A stretch of 64,000 nucleotides of DNA from Brevibacterium oceani (lineage in GTDB: Bacteria > Actinomycetota > Actinomycetes > Actinomycetales > Brevibacteriaceae). The position numbers were made by a program, and so were the translations under genes. The notes under the pieces were generated by a model. That model had not been told where the DNA came from, did no database searches, and worked only from the letters and a program-made list of their open reading frames with translations. Positions within the stretch are counted from its first letter, which is position 1, and every line of letters begins with the position of its first letter. The stretch spans positions 620,001-684,000 of the forward strand of contig NZ_JABKDE010000001.1 in assembly GCF_013623835.1 (NCBI RefSeq). The letters run 5' to 3'. Shown here in pieces: positions 34,778 to 43,452 of this stretch.

Positions 34778-35611
34778 TCAGGCCCCGGTCTCGACGGGGC
34801 GATCCGGGTCAGCCGACCATCCGGACCAGCTGGCCGGGTAGAGACTCGCCTCGATTCCGAGGCTCGCCAAGGCCAAGGCGTTATGGCAGGCGGTGACGCC
34901 GGAACCGCAGTAGACGCCGACAGGTCCATCGAGGGCGCCGAGGTCGGCGAAATGTTCACGCAGCAGCGCCTCGGGCAGGAACGCCCCCGCGGGGACGTTG
35001 GCGGTGGCCGGGGCGTTCTTCGCCCCGGGGATGTGCCCGGCCTGCGGGTCCAGCGGTTCGGTCTCCCCGCGGAAGCGCTCACCGGCACGGGCATCGAGCA
35101 GCACGCCGTTCCACGCCGCGGCATCGTCGGCGTCGATGACGGGCAGGGAGCCGGGAGAGATCTCCACCGAACTCGGCTCCACCGCACGAGAGTCGCCGGT
35201 CTCGAGCTCACCGCCGGCCTCCCGGTAGGCGGCGAGTCCGCCGTCGAGAACGCGCGCCTTCAGCCCGGCCCATCGCAGCAGCCACCAGGCGCGAGCCGCG
35301 CCGAGCGAGGAATTGTCGTCATAGACCACGACCTCGGTGTCGGTGTCGATGCCCCACGCGCGCACCATGTTCTCGAACGCCTCGGGGCTCGGCAGCGGGT
35401 GCCGGCCAGCGGTGGCATCGGTGCTGTCGTGGTCGGCGAGCTCGGTGTCGAGGTCGACGTAGATCGCGCCGGGGATGTGCCCGGCGGCGAAGTCGTCCCG
35501 GCCATCGGGTTTGGGCAGGGTCCAGCGGACGTCGAGCAGCCTCGGCGGGGGTGTCGATGTCAGTCGGCTCAGCAGCTCACCGGCGGTGATGAGGACGTCG
35601 GAGCGGGTCAT
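34778..35611 (-). CDS. sseA: Two-domain rhodanese-type sulfurtransferase
   Basis: This 277-residue protein has two rhodanese domains. The first ends GAARAWWLLRWAG without an active Cys; the second has the catalytic loop with Cys235 (YCGSGVTACH). The CGSGVTA loop is typical of 3-mercaptopyruvate sulfurtransferases. AAGGAGA precedes the ATG at 35611. That ATG overlaps the stop of the upstream methyltransferase gene, so the two are cotranscribed. Confidence 0.9.
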   Translation of the reverse strand: MTRSDVLITAGELLSRLTSTPPPRLLDVRWTLPKPDGRDDFAAGHIPGAIYVDLDTELADHDSTDATAGRHPLPSPEAFENMVRAWGIDTDTEVVVYDDNSSLGAARAWWLLRWAGLKARVLDGGLAAYREAGGELETGDSRAVEPSSVEISPGSLPVIDADDAAAWNGVLLDARAGERFRGETEPLDPQAGHIPGAKNAPATANVPAGAFLPEALLREHFADLGALDGPVGVYCGSGVTACHNALALASLGIEASLYPASWSGWSADPDRPVETGA

Positions 35612-36837
35612 GGGGTCTCCTTCTGCGGGTGCGTGAGCAGGACGACGTGCTTGTCGCCGAGGCGGGTGAACACGAGTGTCGCCTTGTCGCCTTTGGACAG
35701 CTTGAGTTGGCGGCGCACCTGGTCGGGCACGATGTCGGCGCCGCGCTTCTTGATCACGACCGAGCCGATGCCGCGGGAGACGAGCTCCTTGCGCAGGCTC
35801 GGGATCTTCGCGGGCAGGACGTCGACGATCTCGTAGGCGGTGACTCCGGCGGCGGCCGGTCCGCTCGGTTCGACGTCGGTGGTCAGATACGCGATCGTCG
35901 GATTGAGCCGGCGGGCCTGCAGGGGTGCGCACAGGGCCGTGACGAGGCCGGCGCGCACGATCGCTCCATCGGGTTCGAGCAGGTACCGGCCGAGTTCTCC
36001 GATGCCCTCTTCATCCGTTTCGGGCAGATCGTCCTCGTGGACGAGGAGGGTGCGCTCGCCCATGATCAGCGCGCTGCGGCCTGGTCGCTGCCGAGCGGTG
36101 CCGAAGTAGAGGCAGACCTCCACGACTTCGCCGTTGTGGGAGACCCATTGGGCTTCGGCTTCGCCGGGGATGAGGTCGTGGTCGAGGGCGGGGCCGAGCT
36201 TCACACCGGCGGCCTTCGCCTGCATCGCCTGGTCGACGACCCAGGACAGGGACGGGGAGAAGGCCTCGGGGTCGGTGAGCCGGGACGTCGATCCGCGCTT
36301 GTCGGCCTTGCCGATCGTGCGGCGGGCCGGATCGAACCACAGGGCGTCGAAACCGGCGAGATCGACGTCCTCGGCGCGGGCATGCTCGACCGCGGCATCG
36401 GGAAGATGGCGGAGGTTGAAGGCGGCGATCGCGGCCGTGACCTCGTCGGCGTCGACGGCGGACACGCGGGCCCCCATTCCGGCGAATGCGACCGAGTTCG
36501 CGCCGATGCCGCACCCGAGGTCGGCGATGCGGAACGCTGCGTCGTCCGGTACCTCGCCGATGAGGCGGCGAGCGTGGTGAGCGGCGACGGGAAGTCGGGT
36601 GGCCTGGGCGAGCCCGTCGCGGGTGAAGAGCATGTCCTCGGCGAAGGGGCCGAGCTTCACGGCCGCCTCCTTCCGCAGCCGGGCCTGGGTGAGCAGGGCC
36701 GCGGTCACCTCGGCGGAGTAGCCTTCCTTCCGCAGAGCCTTCGACCGGGCGAGGTCGTCGTCGGGCAGATCATCGATGCGATCGAGCCGGTCGAGCACGG
36801 CGACGTCGAGCAGTTCGGTCAGAGTCTGCGGATCCAT
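35608..36837 (-). CDS. SAM-dependent methyltransferase with THUMP-like C-terminal domain
   Basis: This 409-residue protein has a helical N-terminal part, a class I SAM-binding fold (IADLGCGIGANSVAFAG, then AVDADEVTAAIAAFN and WFDPARR) and a C-terminal THUMP-like domain (GIGSVVIKKRG). It probably modifies RNA; the target is unknown. The ATG at 36837 is preferred because a TAGGGT box ends 7 nt before it. A GTG at 36846 is in frame but lies within that box. Confidence 0.8.
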   Translation of the reverse strand: MDPQTLTELLDVAVLDRLDRIDDLPDDDLARSKALRKEGYSAEVTAALLTQARLRKEAAVKLGPFAEDMLFTRDGLAQATRLPVAAHHARRLIGEVPDDAAFRIADLGCGIGANSVAFAGMGARVSAVDADEVTAAIAAFNLRHLPDAAVEHARAEDVDLAGFDALWFDPARRTIGKADKRGSTSRLTDPEAFSPSLSWVVDQAMQAKAAGVKLGPALDHDLIPGEAEAQWVSHNGEVVEVCLYFGTARQRPGRSALIMGERTLLVHEDDLPETDEEGIGELGRYLLEPDGAIVRAGLVTALCAPLQARRLNPTIAYLTTDVEPSGPAAAGVTAYEIVDVLPAKIPSLRKELVSRGIGSVVIKKRGADIVPDQVRRQLKLSKGDKATLVFTRLGDKHVVLLTHPQKETP

Positions 36838-36844
36838 AGCCTTC

Positions 36845-36850
36845 ACCCTA
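36845..36850 (-). promoter_or_regulatory. -10 box of a probable leaderless promoter (THUMP-like methyltransferase)
   Basis: On the minus strand TAGGGT is followed by GAAGGCT (7 nt) and the ATG at 36837. The divergent rsmA gene has the same kind of start 200 bp away. Confidence 0.35.
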
Positions 36851-36894
36851 TCGTCCGCGGGGTGGCCGCAGATACCTCGCCGAGGCGGCCCCGC

Positions 36895-36928
36895 CGTCCG
36901 CCCGGACGCAGGCCCGTCCGCACGGACG
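36895..36928. repeat. Two consecutive perfect mini-hairpins in the methyltransferase-rsmA gap
   Basis: CGTCCGCCCGGACG (36895-36908) and CGTCCGCACGGACG (36915-36928) each have 6-bp arms and a 2-nt loop. Further GTCCG copies follow to about 36972. They lie between the two divergent start points. They may bind a regulator or be simple GC-rich expansion. Confidence 0.4.
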
Positions 36929-37040
36929 CGGGCCGGTCCGTGTGCGCTGGTGCGGGACGGTCCGTCCGCGCAGATGCGGCCCGGCCCGTCTGCCGCCGAA
37001 CCGCCGGACGCGCGGTGATTGTGCCAGACGGACAGTGCTG

Positions 37041-37046
37041 TAAGTT
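37041..37046 (+). promoter_or_regulatory. -10 box of a probable leaderless promoter (rsmA)
   Basis: TAAGTT is followed by 7 nt and the GTG at 37054. No ribosome-binding site is present. Confidence 0.4.
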
Positions 37047-37053
37047 GTTGGCT

Positions 37054-37914
37054 GTGACGTTACTGACCGCCCGCGACATCCGCGAACTTGCCGCTGACAT
37101 CGGTCTGCGCCCGACGAAGCAGAAGGGGCAGAACTTCGTCATCGACCCCAATACCGTGCGCTCGATCGTCACCGCCGCCGGCCTCGAAGATGCTTCGAAC
37201 GTCGTCGAGATCGGGCCGGGCCTCGGCTCGCTCACCCTCGGCCTCCTAGAGGCCGGGCACAGTGTCACCGCCGTCGAGATCGACGACGTGCTCGCACAGA
37301 AGCTGCCGAGCACCGTGGACAAGTACGCCGGTGCCGAAGCCCCATTCGCCCTGGCCAACGCCGATGCGCTCAGGGTCACCGAGCTGCCGGCTCCGAACAA
37401 CCCTGACGCTCTCGTGGCGAACCTGCCCTATAACGTGGCCGTGCCCGTGCTCCTGCATTTCCTCGAGACCTTCCCGAGCCTGACCACCGTGCTCGTCATG
37501 GTCCAGCTCGAGGTCGCCGAGCGCCTGGCCGCCGCACCCGGCTCCCGCACCTACGGCGTCCCCAGCGTCAAGGCCCAGTGGTACGGCGATGTGCGCCTGG
37601 CCGGACGGATCGGCAAGAACGTGTTCTGGCCGGCTCCGAACATCGACTCCGGACTCGTCCGCATCGACGTCACCCGCACCGACCGTGACCCGGCAATCCG
37701 CCGACGCCTCTTCACACTCATTGACGCCGCCTTCGCCCAGCGTCGCAAGACCCTGCGGGCGGCCCTGTCCGGGTGGGCCGGGAGTGCGCAGCGAGCCGAA
37801 GAGCTGCTCACCGCCGCCGGCATCGACCCGAAGACCCGCGGCGAAGCACTCGGCGTCGCCGACTTCGAACACCTCGCAACCGTCGCTGACCCCGCCGAGA
37901 GACCCTCGACATGA
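37054..37914 (+). CDS. rsmA: 16S rRNA dimethyladenosine transferase (KsgA)
   Basis: This 286-residue enzyme dimethylates A1518 and A1519 of 16S rRNA. It shows the family start RPTKQKGQNFVIDPNTV, the SAM motif VVEIGPGLGSLTLGLLEAG, NLPYNVAVPVL and the late PAPNIDSGLVRI. The GTG start lacks a ribosome-binding site but has a TANNNT box 7 nt upstream. Its stop overlaps the ispE start, a pairing common in actinobacteria. Confidence 0.95.
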   Translation: MTLLTARDIRELAADIGLRPTKQKGQNFVIDPNTVRSIVTAAGLEDASNVVEIGPGLGSLTLGLLEAGHSVTAVEIDDVLAQKLPSTVDKYAGAEAPFALANADALRVTELPAPNNPDALVANLPYNVAVPVLLHFLETFPSLTTVLVMVQLEVAERLAAAPGSRTYGVPSVKAQWYGDVRLAGRIGKNVFWPAPNIDSGLVRIDVTRTDRDPAIRRRLFTLIDAAFAQRRKTLRAALSGWAGSAQRAEELLTAAGIDPKTRGEALGVADFEHLATVADPAERPST

Positions 37915-38861
37915 CGACGCGGCTGCACCCGATTTCGACGGACCCCGCCCCGGTGAAGGTGTGGGCACCGGGGAAGATCAACGTCCACCTCGGTGTGGGT
38001 GGGGCCGGAGATGACGGGTATCACGAGCTCGCGACCGTGTTTCAGGCGCTCAACCTCGGCGAGACGCTGACCCTCATTCCCGGTGGGACGCGGTCGATCA
38101 TCGTCCAGGGCCGTTACGCGGATGCCGCGGTTCCCAGCGATGAGTCGAACCTCGCCCGGCGCGCCGTCGACACCCTCATCGCTGCCCTCGGGGACGGCCG
38201 GGACGTCGACGTGCTGCGCGACCTCGACATCGTCATCGACAAACAGGTGCCGGTGGCCGGTGGAATGGGCGGGGGGTCGGCGGACGCGGCCGCCGCGCTC
38301 GTCGGCGCCGCCCACCTCATCGGGGGAGTCGATGACGACGTCCTCCACGAGGCGGCCGTGGCCGTCGGTGCGGATGTCGCCTTCCTCCTGCGCGGGGGCA
38401 CGGCCATCGGCCATGGGCGCGGGGAGAGACTCAGTCCCGTCCTCACCCGCGGGACCTTCCACTGGGTGATGGCTACCTCGGCGAGTCCGTTGCCGACCCC
38501 CGATGTCTACGCCCGCTTCGACGAACTCCACCCCACACCGGTCCAGGCCGTCGTCCCTGACGAGGTGCTCACGGCGCTCGCGGCCGGCGAACCGGAGGCG
38601 CTCGCGGCCAACGCGGCCAACGACCTCACCGAGGCAGCCGTGGCCTGCATGCCCGAGATCGCCGAGGTGATGGAGGCCGGGTGCGACGCCGGTGCCCTAC
38701 TGCCCCTGCTCAGCGGATCGGGACCGACGATCGGATTCCTCGCCCGCGATGCCCACCACGCACTCGACCTCGCGGTGCTGCTCCAGGCCACGCGCGGAGT
38801 CAACGAGGCCCTGCGCACGACCGGCCCGGCTCCCGGCGCGCATGTGGTGGCGGGATCGTGA
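37911..38861 (+). CDS. ispE: 4-diphosphocytidyl-2-C-methyl-D-erythritol kinase
   Basis: This 316-residue GHMP kinase of the MEP isoprenoid pathway has APGKINVHLGVGG at the N-terminus, the ATP loop PVAGGMGGGSADAAAAL and the C-terminal LSGSGPTIGFL. ATGA overlaps with rsmA on one side and a GTGA overlap with the GntR-type regulator on the other keep it in one transcript. Confidence 0.95.
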   Translation: MTTRLHPISTDPAPVKVWAPGKINVHLGVGGAGDDGYHELATVFQALNLGETLTLIPGGTRSIIVQGRYADAAVPSDESNLARRAVDTLIAALGDGRDVDVLRDLDIVIDKQVPVAGGMGGGSADAAAALVGAAHLIGGVDDDVLHEAAVAVGADVAFLLRGGTAIGHGRGERLSPVLTRGTFHWVMATSASPLPTPDVYARFDELHPTPVQAVVPDEVLTALAAGEPEALAANAANDLTEAAVACMPEIAEVMEAGCDAGALLPLLSGSGPTIGFLARDAHHALDLAVLLQATRGVNEALRTTGPAPGAHVVAGS

Positions 38862-39580
38862 CGCGCAGTCCCCGCAATCTTCACGAGCACCTGCGAGACC
38901 AGGTCGGGCAGGACATCGTGGCCGGTCGACTGGCTGCGGGGACGATCGTCAAGGCCGAGGATCTGCGGGCCCGATACGACGTGTCGTTGTCCGTCGTGCG
39001 CGAAGTCGTCCGCGTCCTCGAATCACTCGGCATGCTGCGGCCGGTCAAGCGGGTCGGCCTCGTGGTGCTCGCGATGAGCGAATGGACGCTGCTCGACCCG
39101 CTCGTCATCCGGTGGCGGATGACCGAGGCCCCGGCTGGGCAGCTGCGATCGCTGACCGAACTGCGCGTGGCCATCGAACCCGAGGCGGCGGCGCTGGCGG
39201 CACGGCATGCCACGGCCGAGGTCGCCGAGGAGATCATGACCCTGGCTGCGCGGATGCGCTCGAGCGGTCGGCAGGGAGATGTCGAAGCATTCCTCGATGC
39301 CGATGTCGCCTTCCACCGGGCGGTGCTGGGCGCCGGTGGCAATGAGCTCTTCGCAGCCTTTGACACGGTCATCGGCGAGATCCTCGCCGGACGCACCGGA
39401 GCCGGTCTCATGCCGCAGTTCCCGCACCCCGATGCCCTGCAGTGGCACTTCGACGTCGCCGACTCCATCGGCCGACAGGAGCCGGACCGGGCACGAGAGG
39501 CGATGGCGAAGATCGTCGCCAAAGCCGACGACGAGATGGGCAGGGTCTGGGCCGACGAACCCCGTCACCCCGGCCGCTGA
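38858..39580 (+). CDS. GntR/FadR-family transcriptional regulator (probable gluconate regulator)
   Basis: This 240-residue protein has an N-terminal winged helix (GTIVKAEDLRARYDVSLSVVREVVRVLESLGML) and an FCD ligand domain (LRVAIEPEAAALAARHAT, DADVAFHRAVLGAGGN with the metal-type His). The GTG start overlaps the ispE stop. The gluconate permease, kinase and 6-phosphogluconate dehydrogenase directly beyond it make a gluconate-responsive repressor likely, though that is inferred from position. Confidence 0.85.
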   Translation: MTRSPRNLHEHLRDQVGQDIVAGRLAAGTIVKAEDLRARYDVSLSVVREVVRVLESLGMLRPVKRVGLVVLAMSEWTLLDPLVIRWRMTEAPAGQLRSLTELRVAIEPEAAALAARHATAEVAEEIMTLAARMRSSGRQGDVEAFLDADVAFHRAVLGAGGNELFAAFDTVIGEILAGRTGAGLMPQFPHPDALQWHFDVADSIGRQEPDRAREAMAKIVAKADDEMGRVWADEPRHPGR

Positions 39581-39628
39581 AGCCGTCCGAATCGGGACTC
39601 GGACCCCGATACAGGCTGACGACCCCGA

Positions 39629-41032
39629 TCAGAACAGGCTGACGATCCCGTAGAGGCCGAGGCTGAACAGGAATCCGACGGTGCCGAGCAGCGTTTCGGC
39701 GACGGTCCATGTCTTCAGCGTCGTCTTCGTGTCCATGCCGAAGAAGCGCGAGACCAGCCAGAATCCGGAATCGTTGACATGGCTGGCGAAGACCGAACCG
39801 GCGGCCAGCGAAAGCACGATGGCGACGACCTGCAGGTTCGAGAAATCCGGGTTGCCCACGACGATCGGCTGCACGAGCGCGGCCGCCGTGGTCAGTGCCA
39901 CTGTGGCCGAACCCTGGGCGATGCGCACGATCGCAGCGATGACGAAGCCGGCGACGATGACCGGCAGACCGAACGAGGCGAGCGATTCGGCCAGGGAGTC
40001 GCCGATGCCGCTGGCGCGCAGGACACCGCCGAACATGCCGCCGGCGCCGGTGATGAGGATGATCGAGCAGACCGGTCCGAGGGCTGAGTCGACGACGGTC
40101 TCGACGAGACTGGGCCCCTTGTTCTGCCGCCAGCCGAGCAGCCACATGGCCATGACGACGGTGATCAGCAGCGCGATCGGGGTCTCTCCGAGCAGGCGCA
40201 GGGACGCGACGAGCGTGGACTCGGTGTCGACCCAGCCGGCCTCCCCGGCGAAGTTGAGCCCGGTGTTGAGGAAGATGAGGATCAGCGGCAGGGCGAGCAG
40301 GACGATGACGTGGCCGAGCTTCGGCTTGGAGGAGAACTCGGCGAAGGCATCGTTCTTCCCGCCCGAGAGGACGTCGGGCACGGCGACGTCGATGCGCCGG
40401 CCGATGATGAGTCCGAAGAGGTAGCCGGTGAGGTACCAGGAGGGGATCGCGATGATGAGCCCGCAGATGAGGACGAGTCCGACGTTCGCCCCGAGCAGAC
40501 CGGACGCGGCGACGGGGCCGGGGTGCGGGGGCACGAAGATGTGCATCGCGGAGAACGCCATCGCCGCGGGCATCGCGTAGAGGAGCAGGGAACCGCCGAG
40601 TCGGCGCGCGATCGTGAAGATGATCGGCAGCATGACGACGAGGCCGGCGTCGAAGAAGATGGGGAACCCGAAGAGCAGGGACGTCACTCCGAGTGCCAGC
40701 GGTGCGCGCTTCTCACCGAAGAGTCGGATGAGGGAGTCGGTGAGCACCTCGGCGCCGCCGGAGAGTTCGAGCATGCGCCCGAGCATCGCGCCGAGTCCGA
40801 CGAGCAGCGCGACGCTGGCCAGGGTGGAGCCGAAGCCGTCGTAGAGGACATCGATGAGGTCGCCGGGGCGGATGCCTGCGGCCAGGGCAGTGAGCACGCT
40901 GACGATGACGAGGGCGATGAAGGCGTGCAGCCGCGCCTTGATGATGAGCAGGAGCAGCAGGGCGATGGCCACGGCGGCGAGTCCGAGGAGCGCCGGGGAG
41001 GACAGGGTCCAGGCCAAGTCGAGATCGGTCAT
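39629..41032 (-). CDS. gntP: Gluconate:H+ symporter (GntP family)
   Basis: This 467-residue permease has about 12 membrane segments. Family stretches include LVGLGAMLGRMLELSGGAEVL, FGFPIFFDAGLVVMLPI and FVPPHPGPVAASGLLGAN. AAGGAAGAGG precedes the ATG at 41032. It lies 57 bp after gntK on the same strand, so the two are probably one operon for gluconate uptake and phosphorylation. A 12-bp copy of its 3' end occurs just after the stop (39611-39622). Confidence 0.92.
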   Translation of the reverse strand: MTDLDLAWTLSSPALLGLAAVAIALLLLLIIKARLHAFIALVIVSVLTALAAGIRPGDLIDVLYDGFGSTLASVALLVGLGAMLGRMLELSGGAEVLTDSLIRLFGEKRAPLALGVTSLLFGFPIFFDAGLVVMLPIIFTIARRLGGSLLLYAMPAAMAFSAMHIFVPPHPGPVAASGLLGANVGLVLICGLIIAIPSWYLTGYLFGLIIGRRIDVAVPDVLSGGKNDAFAEFSSKPKLGHVIVLLALPLILIFLNTGLNFAGEAGWVDTESTLVASLRLLGETPIALLITVVMAMWLLGWRQNKGPSLVETVVDSALGPVCSIILITGAGGMFGGVLRASGIGDSLAESLASFGLPVIVAGFVIAAIVRIAQGSATVALTTAAALVQPIVVGNPDFSNLQVVAIVLSLAAGSVFASHVNDSGFWLVSRFFGMDTKTTLKTWTVAETLLGTVGFLFSLGLYGIVSLF

Positions 41033-41088
41033 TGTTCCTCTTCCTTGAGGTCAGGCGGACGGGTGGGCGGTGTGGTTGAGAGTCATGA

Positions 41089-41631
41089 TCACAGACCGTC
41101 GGTGCTGCTGGCTGCACCGGTGCGATCGAGACGGTCGAGCGCAACGAGGACGGCGTCGAGGACCGCCGGGATCGTCTGATCGACATCGACGACGGCGTGG
41201 GCCTCCTCGACCGCGAGGGGTTCGAGCGTGGCCAGCTGTGAGTCGAGCAGGTCCGGGGACATGAACTCGTGGTCGCGGCGGGCGAGATGGTCGGCGATGA
41301 CATCTCGGGGACCATCGAGGTGGATGAAGACGAGGTCGGGCGCTGCCTTGCGCAGCAGGTCGCGGTAGGAGCGTTTGAGCGCCGAGCAGGCGATGACGGG
41401 TGCCGGCTCTTGCCCGGTTTCGGCGGCCACGGAATCGAGCCAGGGGGCGCGATCGTCGTCGTCGAGCGGTGTCCCCGAGGCCATCTTGGCCTTGTTGGCC
41501 GCCGAGTGGAGATCATCGGCATCGACGAACGGGCGGTCGAGAGCCTGCGCCACCTGTGCGCCGAGGACGGTCTTGCCGGTTCCCGAGACACCCATGATGA
41601 CGAGCGGCGAAGAGGAAGGGCGTTGACCCAT
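41089..41631 (-). CDS. gntK: Gluconokinase
   Basis: This 180-residue P-loop kinase makes 6-phosphogluconate. GVSGTGKT is at 14-21, then DADDLHSAANKAKMASGTPLDDDDRAPWL and the lid ACSALKRSYRDLLR. GAGAGG lies 9 nt before the ATG at 41631. The frame is open further upstream, but that region is AT-rich and promoter-like. Its product feeds the divergent gnd. Confidence 0.93.
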   Translation of the reverse strand: MGQRPSSSPLVIMGVSGTGKTVLGAQVAQALDRPFVDADDLHSAANKAKMASGTPLDDDDRAPWLDSVAAETGQEPAPVIACSALKRSYRDLLRKAAPDLVFIHLDGPRDVIADHLARRDHEFMSPDLLDSQLATLEPLAVEEAHAVVDVDQTIPAVLDAVLVALDRLDRTGAASSTDGL

Positions 41632-41756
41632 GTCCGAAACCTCTCGATAAAATATGAGGAAAAACCTATAATCGCTTATTAAAACCGATTTATTGCACCG
41701 TAGTGCTGGTGGCGAGTGACTGTCAACAGCGCCGCTCCCAGGAAAGGGGAATGCAG
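41632..41756. promoter_or_regulatory. AT-rich divergent promoter region between gntK and gnd
   Basis: This 125-bp gap is far more AT-rich than its surroundings between 41645 and 41695. It contains ATAATCGCTTAT (41668-41679) with 4-bp inverted ends, and a related CCGATTTATT follows. A GntR-family operator is plausible here; the match is too short to be sure. Confidence 0.35.
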
Positions 41757-43301
41757 ATGAAAGCCGACGTCGCGGTGATCGGAACCGGTGTGATGGGGTC
41801 GAACCTGGCGCGCAACCTCGCTCGATCCTCGGGCCATAGGGTGGCGATCTACGACCGCGACCTCGCCCGCGCGCAGTCGGTGGCAACGGACTTCCCCGAG
41901 GCTGAGTTCATCGTCGCCTCGAGTCCGGCCGACCTTGCCGACAAGCTCGCCGGCCCGCGCGTGGCCATCCTCATGGTCAATGCCGGACGGGCCACTGATT
42001 CGGCGATCGCCGACCTCACCGAGGTGTTCGCCCCCGGTGACATCATCGTCGACGGCGGCAATTCGCACTTCCAGGACACCATCGCCCGCGGCAGGCGGTT
42101 GGAGGACACGAGTATCGAGTTCGCCGGCGTCGGCATCTCCGGGGGAGAGGTCGGTGCCCTGCTCGGCCCCTCGCTCATGATCGGCGGATCGGCCGCGGCG
42201 TGGGAGCGTCTGCGTCCGCTCCTCGAACCCATCGCGGCCAGGGCGGAGTCAGCGTCGGCTGACGATTCCGGTGCGGTCGCCGATTCCGAATCGCCCGCCG
42301 TTTCCGGTGCGGTCGCCGACCCTGGTGCGGCCTGCGTCGCCCATATCGGCACCGATGGGGCCGGCCACTTCGTCAAGATGGTCCACAACGGCATCGAGTA
42401 TGCCGATATGCAGCTCATCGCCGAAGCGTTCACCCTCCTGCGTGACGGTCTCGGGATAGCCCCGACGGAGATCGCCGAGGTGTTTGCGCGCTGGAACGAC
42501 ACCGAGCTCGAGTCCTACCTCGTCGAGATCACCGCCGATGTGCTGGCCCACGTCGACGCAGCCTCGGGGCGGCCGTTCGTCGACATCGTCGCCGACGCGG
42601 CGAAGGCCAAGGGAACCGGTGCGTGGACAGCGCAGGCGGGCCTCGACCTCGGGGTTCCGGTGCCGACCATCGCCGAGGCGGTCTTCTCCCGTTCTCTGTC
42701 ATCCGCGGTCGATCTGCGGGCCGAGGGCAGGCGGCTCGAGGGGCCGCGTCCCCATACTGACGCCGTCCCCGGCGGCACCGTCGCTGTGACGACGGTTCCT
42801 GATGGTGACGAGCGTGCGGCACGCATCGACGAGATCGGACGGGCTCTGCTGTTGGGCAAGGTGATGGCCTACGTGCAGGGCTTCCACGAGATCTCGGCCG
42901 GTGCGGACGAACACGGGTGGGAGGTCGACCTCGGCGAGCTCGCCTCCATCTGGCGGGCCGGGTGCATCATCCGGGCGCGCCTGCTCGATCGCATCGTCGA
43001 CGCCTACGGCACCGAGGCCCGGGCTGCGACCCTGCTCGCCGATGGCTATGTCCGCGATGTCGCCGGTCGGTGTCAGGATGCTCTGCGCTCGACCGTGATC
43101 CGTGCGATCGGCCGCGGCATTCCGGTGCCCGGGCTCGCCTCGACCCTGGCCTACTACGACGGGCTGCGTACCGAGGCCGGCAGTGCGGCGCTGATCCAGG
43201 CGCAGCGGGACCGCTTCGGCTCTCACACGTATGCGCGCAAGGACCGTCCGGGAGTCTTCCATACTCTGTGGTCGGGGGATCGCAGCGAAGTCGAAATCTG
43301 A
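41757..43301 (+). CDS. gnd: 6-phosphogluconate dehydrogenase (decarboxylating)
   Basis: This 514-residue enzyme oxidises 6-phosphogluconate to ribulose-5-phosphate. It has the NADP-binding IGTGVMGSNLARNLA, the substrate stretch HFVKMVHNGIEYADMQLIAE and KGTGAWTAQAGLDLGVPVPTI. An acidic Ala/Ser/Asp-rich insert (about residues 161-194) makes it longer than the usual 470-490. AGGAAAGGGG ends 7 nt before the ATG at 41757, which favours it over an ATG at 41751. It completes the gluconate route. Confidence 0.94.
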   Translation: MKADVAVIGTGVMGSNLARNLARSSGHRVAIYDRDLARAQSVATDFPEAEFIVASSPADLADKLAGPRVAILMVNAGRATDSAIADLTEVFAPGDIIVDGGNSHFQDTIARGRRLEDTSIEFAGVGISGGEVGALLGPSLMIGGSAAAWERLRPLLEPIAARAESASADDSGAVADSESPAVSGAVADPGAACVAHIGTDGAGHFVKMVHNGIEYADMQLIAEAFTLLRDGLGIAPTEIAEVFARWNDTELESYLVEITADVLAHVDAASGRPFVDIVADAAKAKGTGAWTAQAGLDLGVPVPTIAEAVFSRSLSSAVDLRAEGRRLEGPRPHTDAVPGGTVAVTTVPDGDERAARIDEIGRALLLGKVMAYVQGFHEISAGADEHGWEVDLGELASIWRAGCIIRARLLDRIVDAYGTEARAATLLADGYVRDVAGRCQDALRSTVIRAIGRGIPVPGLASTLAYYDGLRTEAGSAALIQAQRDRFGSHTYARKDRPGVFHTLWSGDRSEVEI

Positions 43302-43440
43302 TCGGTCAGCCGCCTCGGCGACGGGGATGTGAACCTCCGGGTCGCCCCGGTCAGGGGCGAGACCGGCGTCGGGCCGCCTCGGCGACGGTCGATTCGGTCT
43401 CATGCCGCGACGCCGGTGGCCGGAATGCCGAATGAGTGGC

Positions 43441-43446
43441 TATGTT
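43441..43446 (+). promoter_or_regulatory. -10 box of a probable leaderless promoter (class V aminotransferase)
   Basis: TATGTT is followed by exactly 6 nt and the ATG at 43453. There is no Shine-Dalgarno sequence. Confidence 0.45.
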
Positions 43447-43452
43447 AGAACC

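Noticed and set aside
39611-39650. Possible insertion-site duplication at the gntP 3' end
   Set aside because: A 12-bp identical string repeats 23 bp apart, but no mobile element lies nearby. A simple local duplication explains it.
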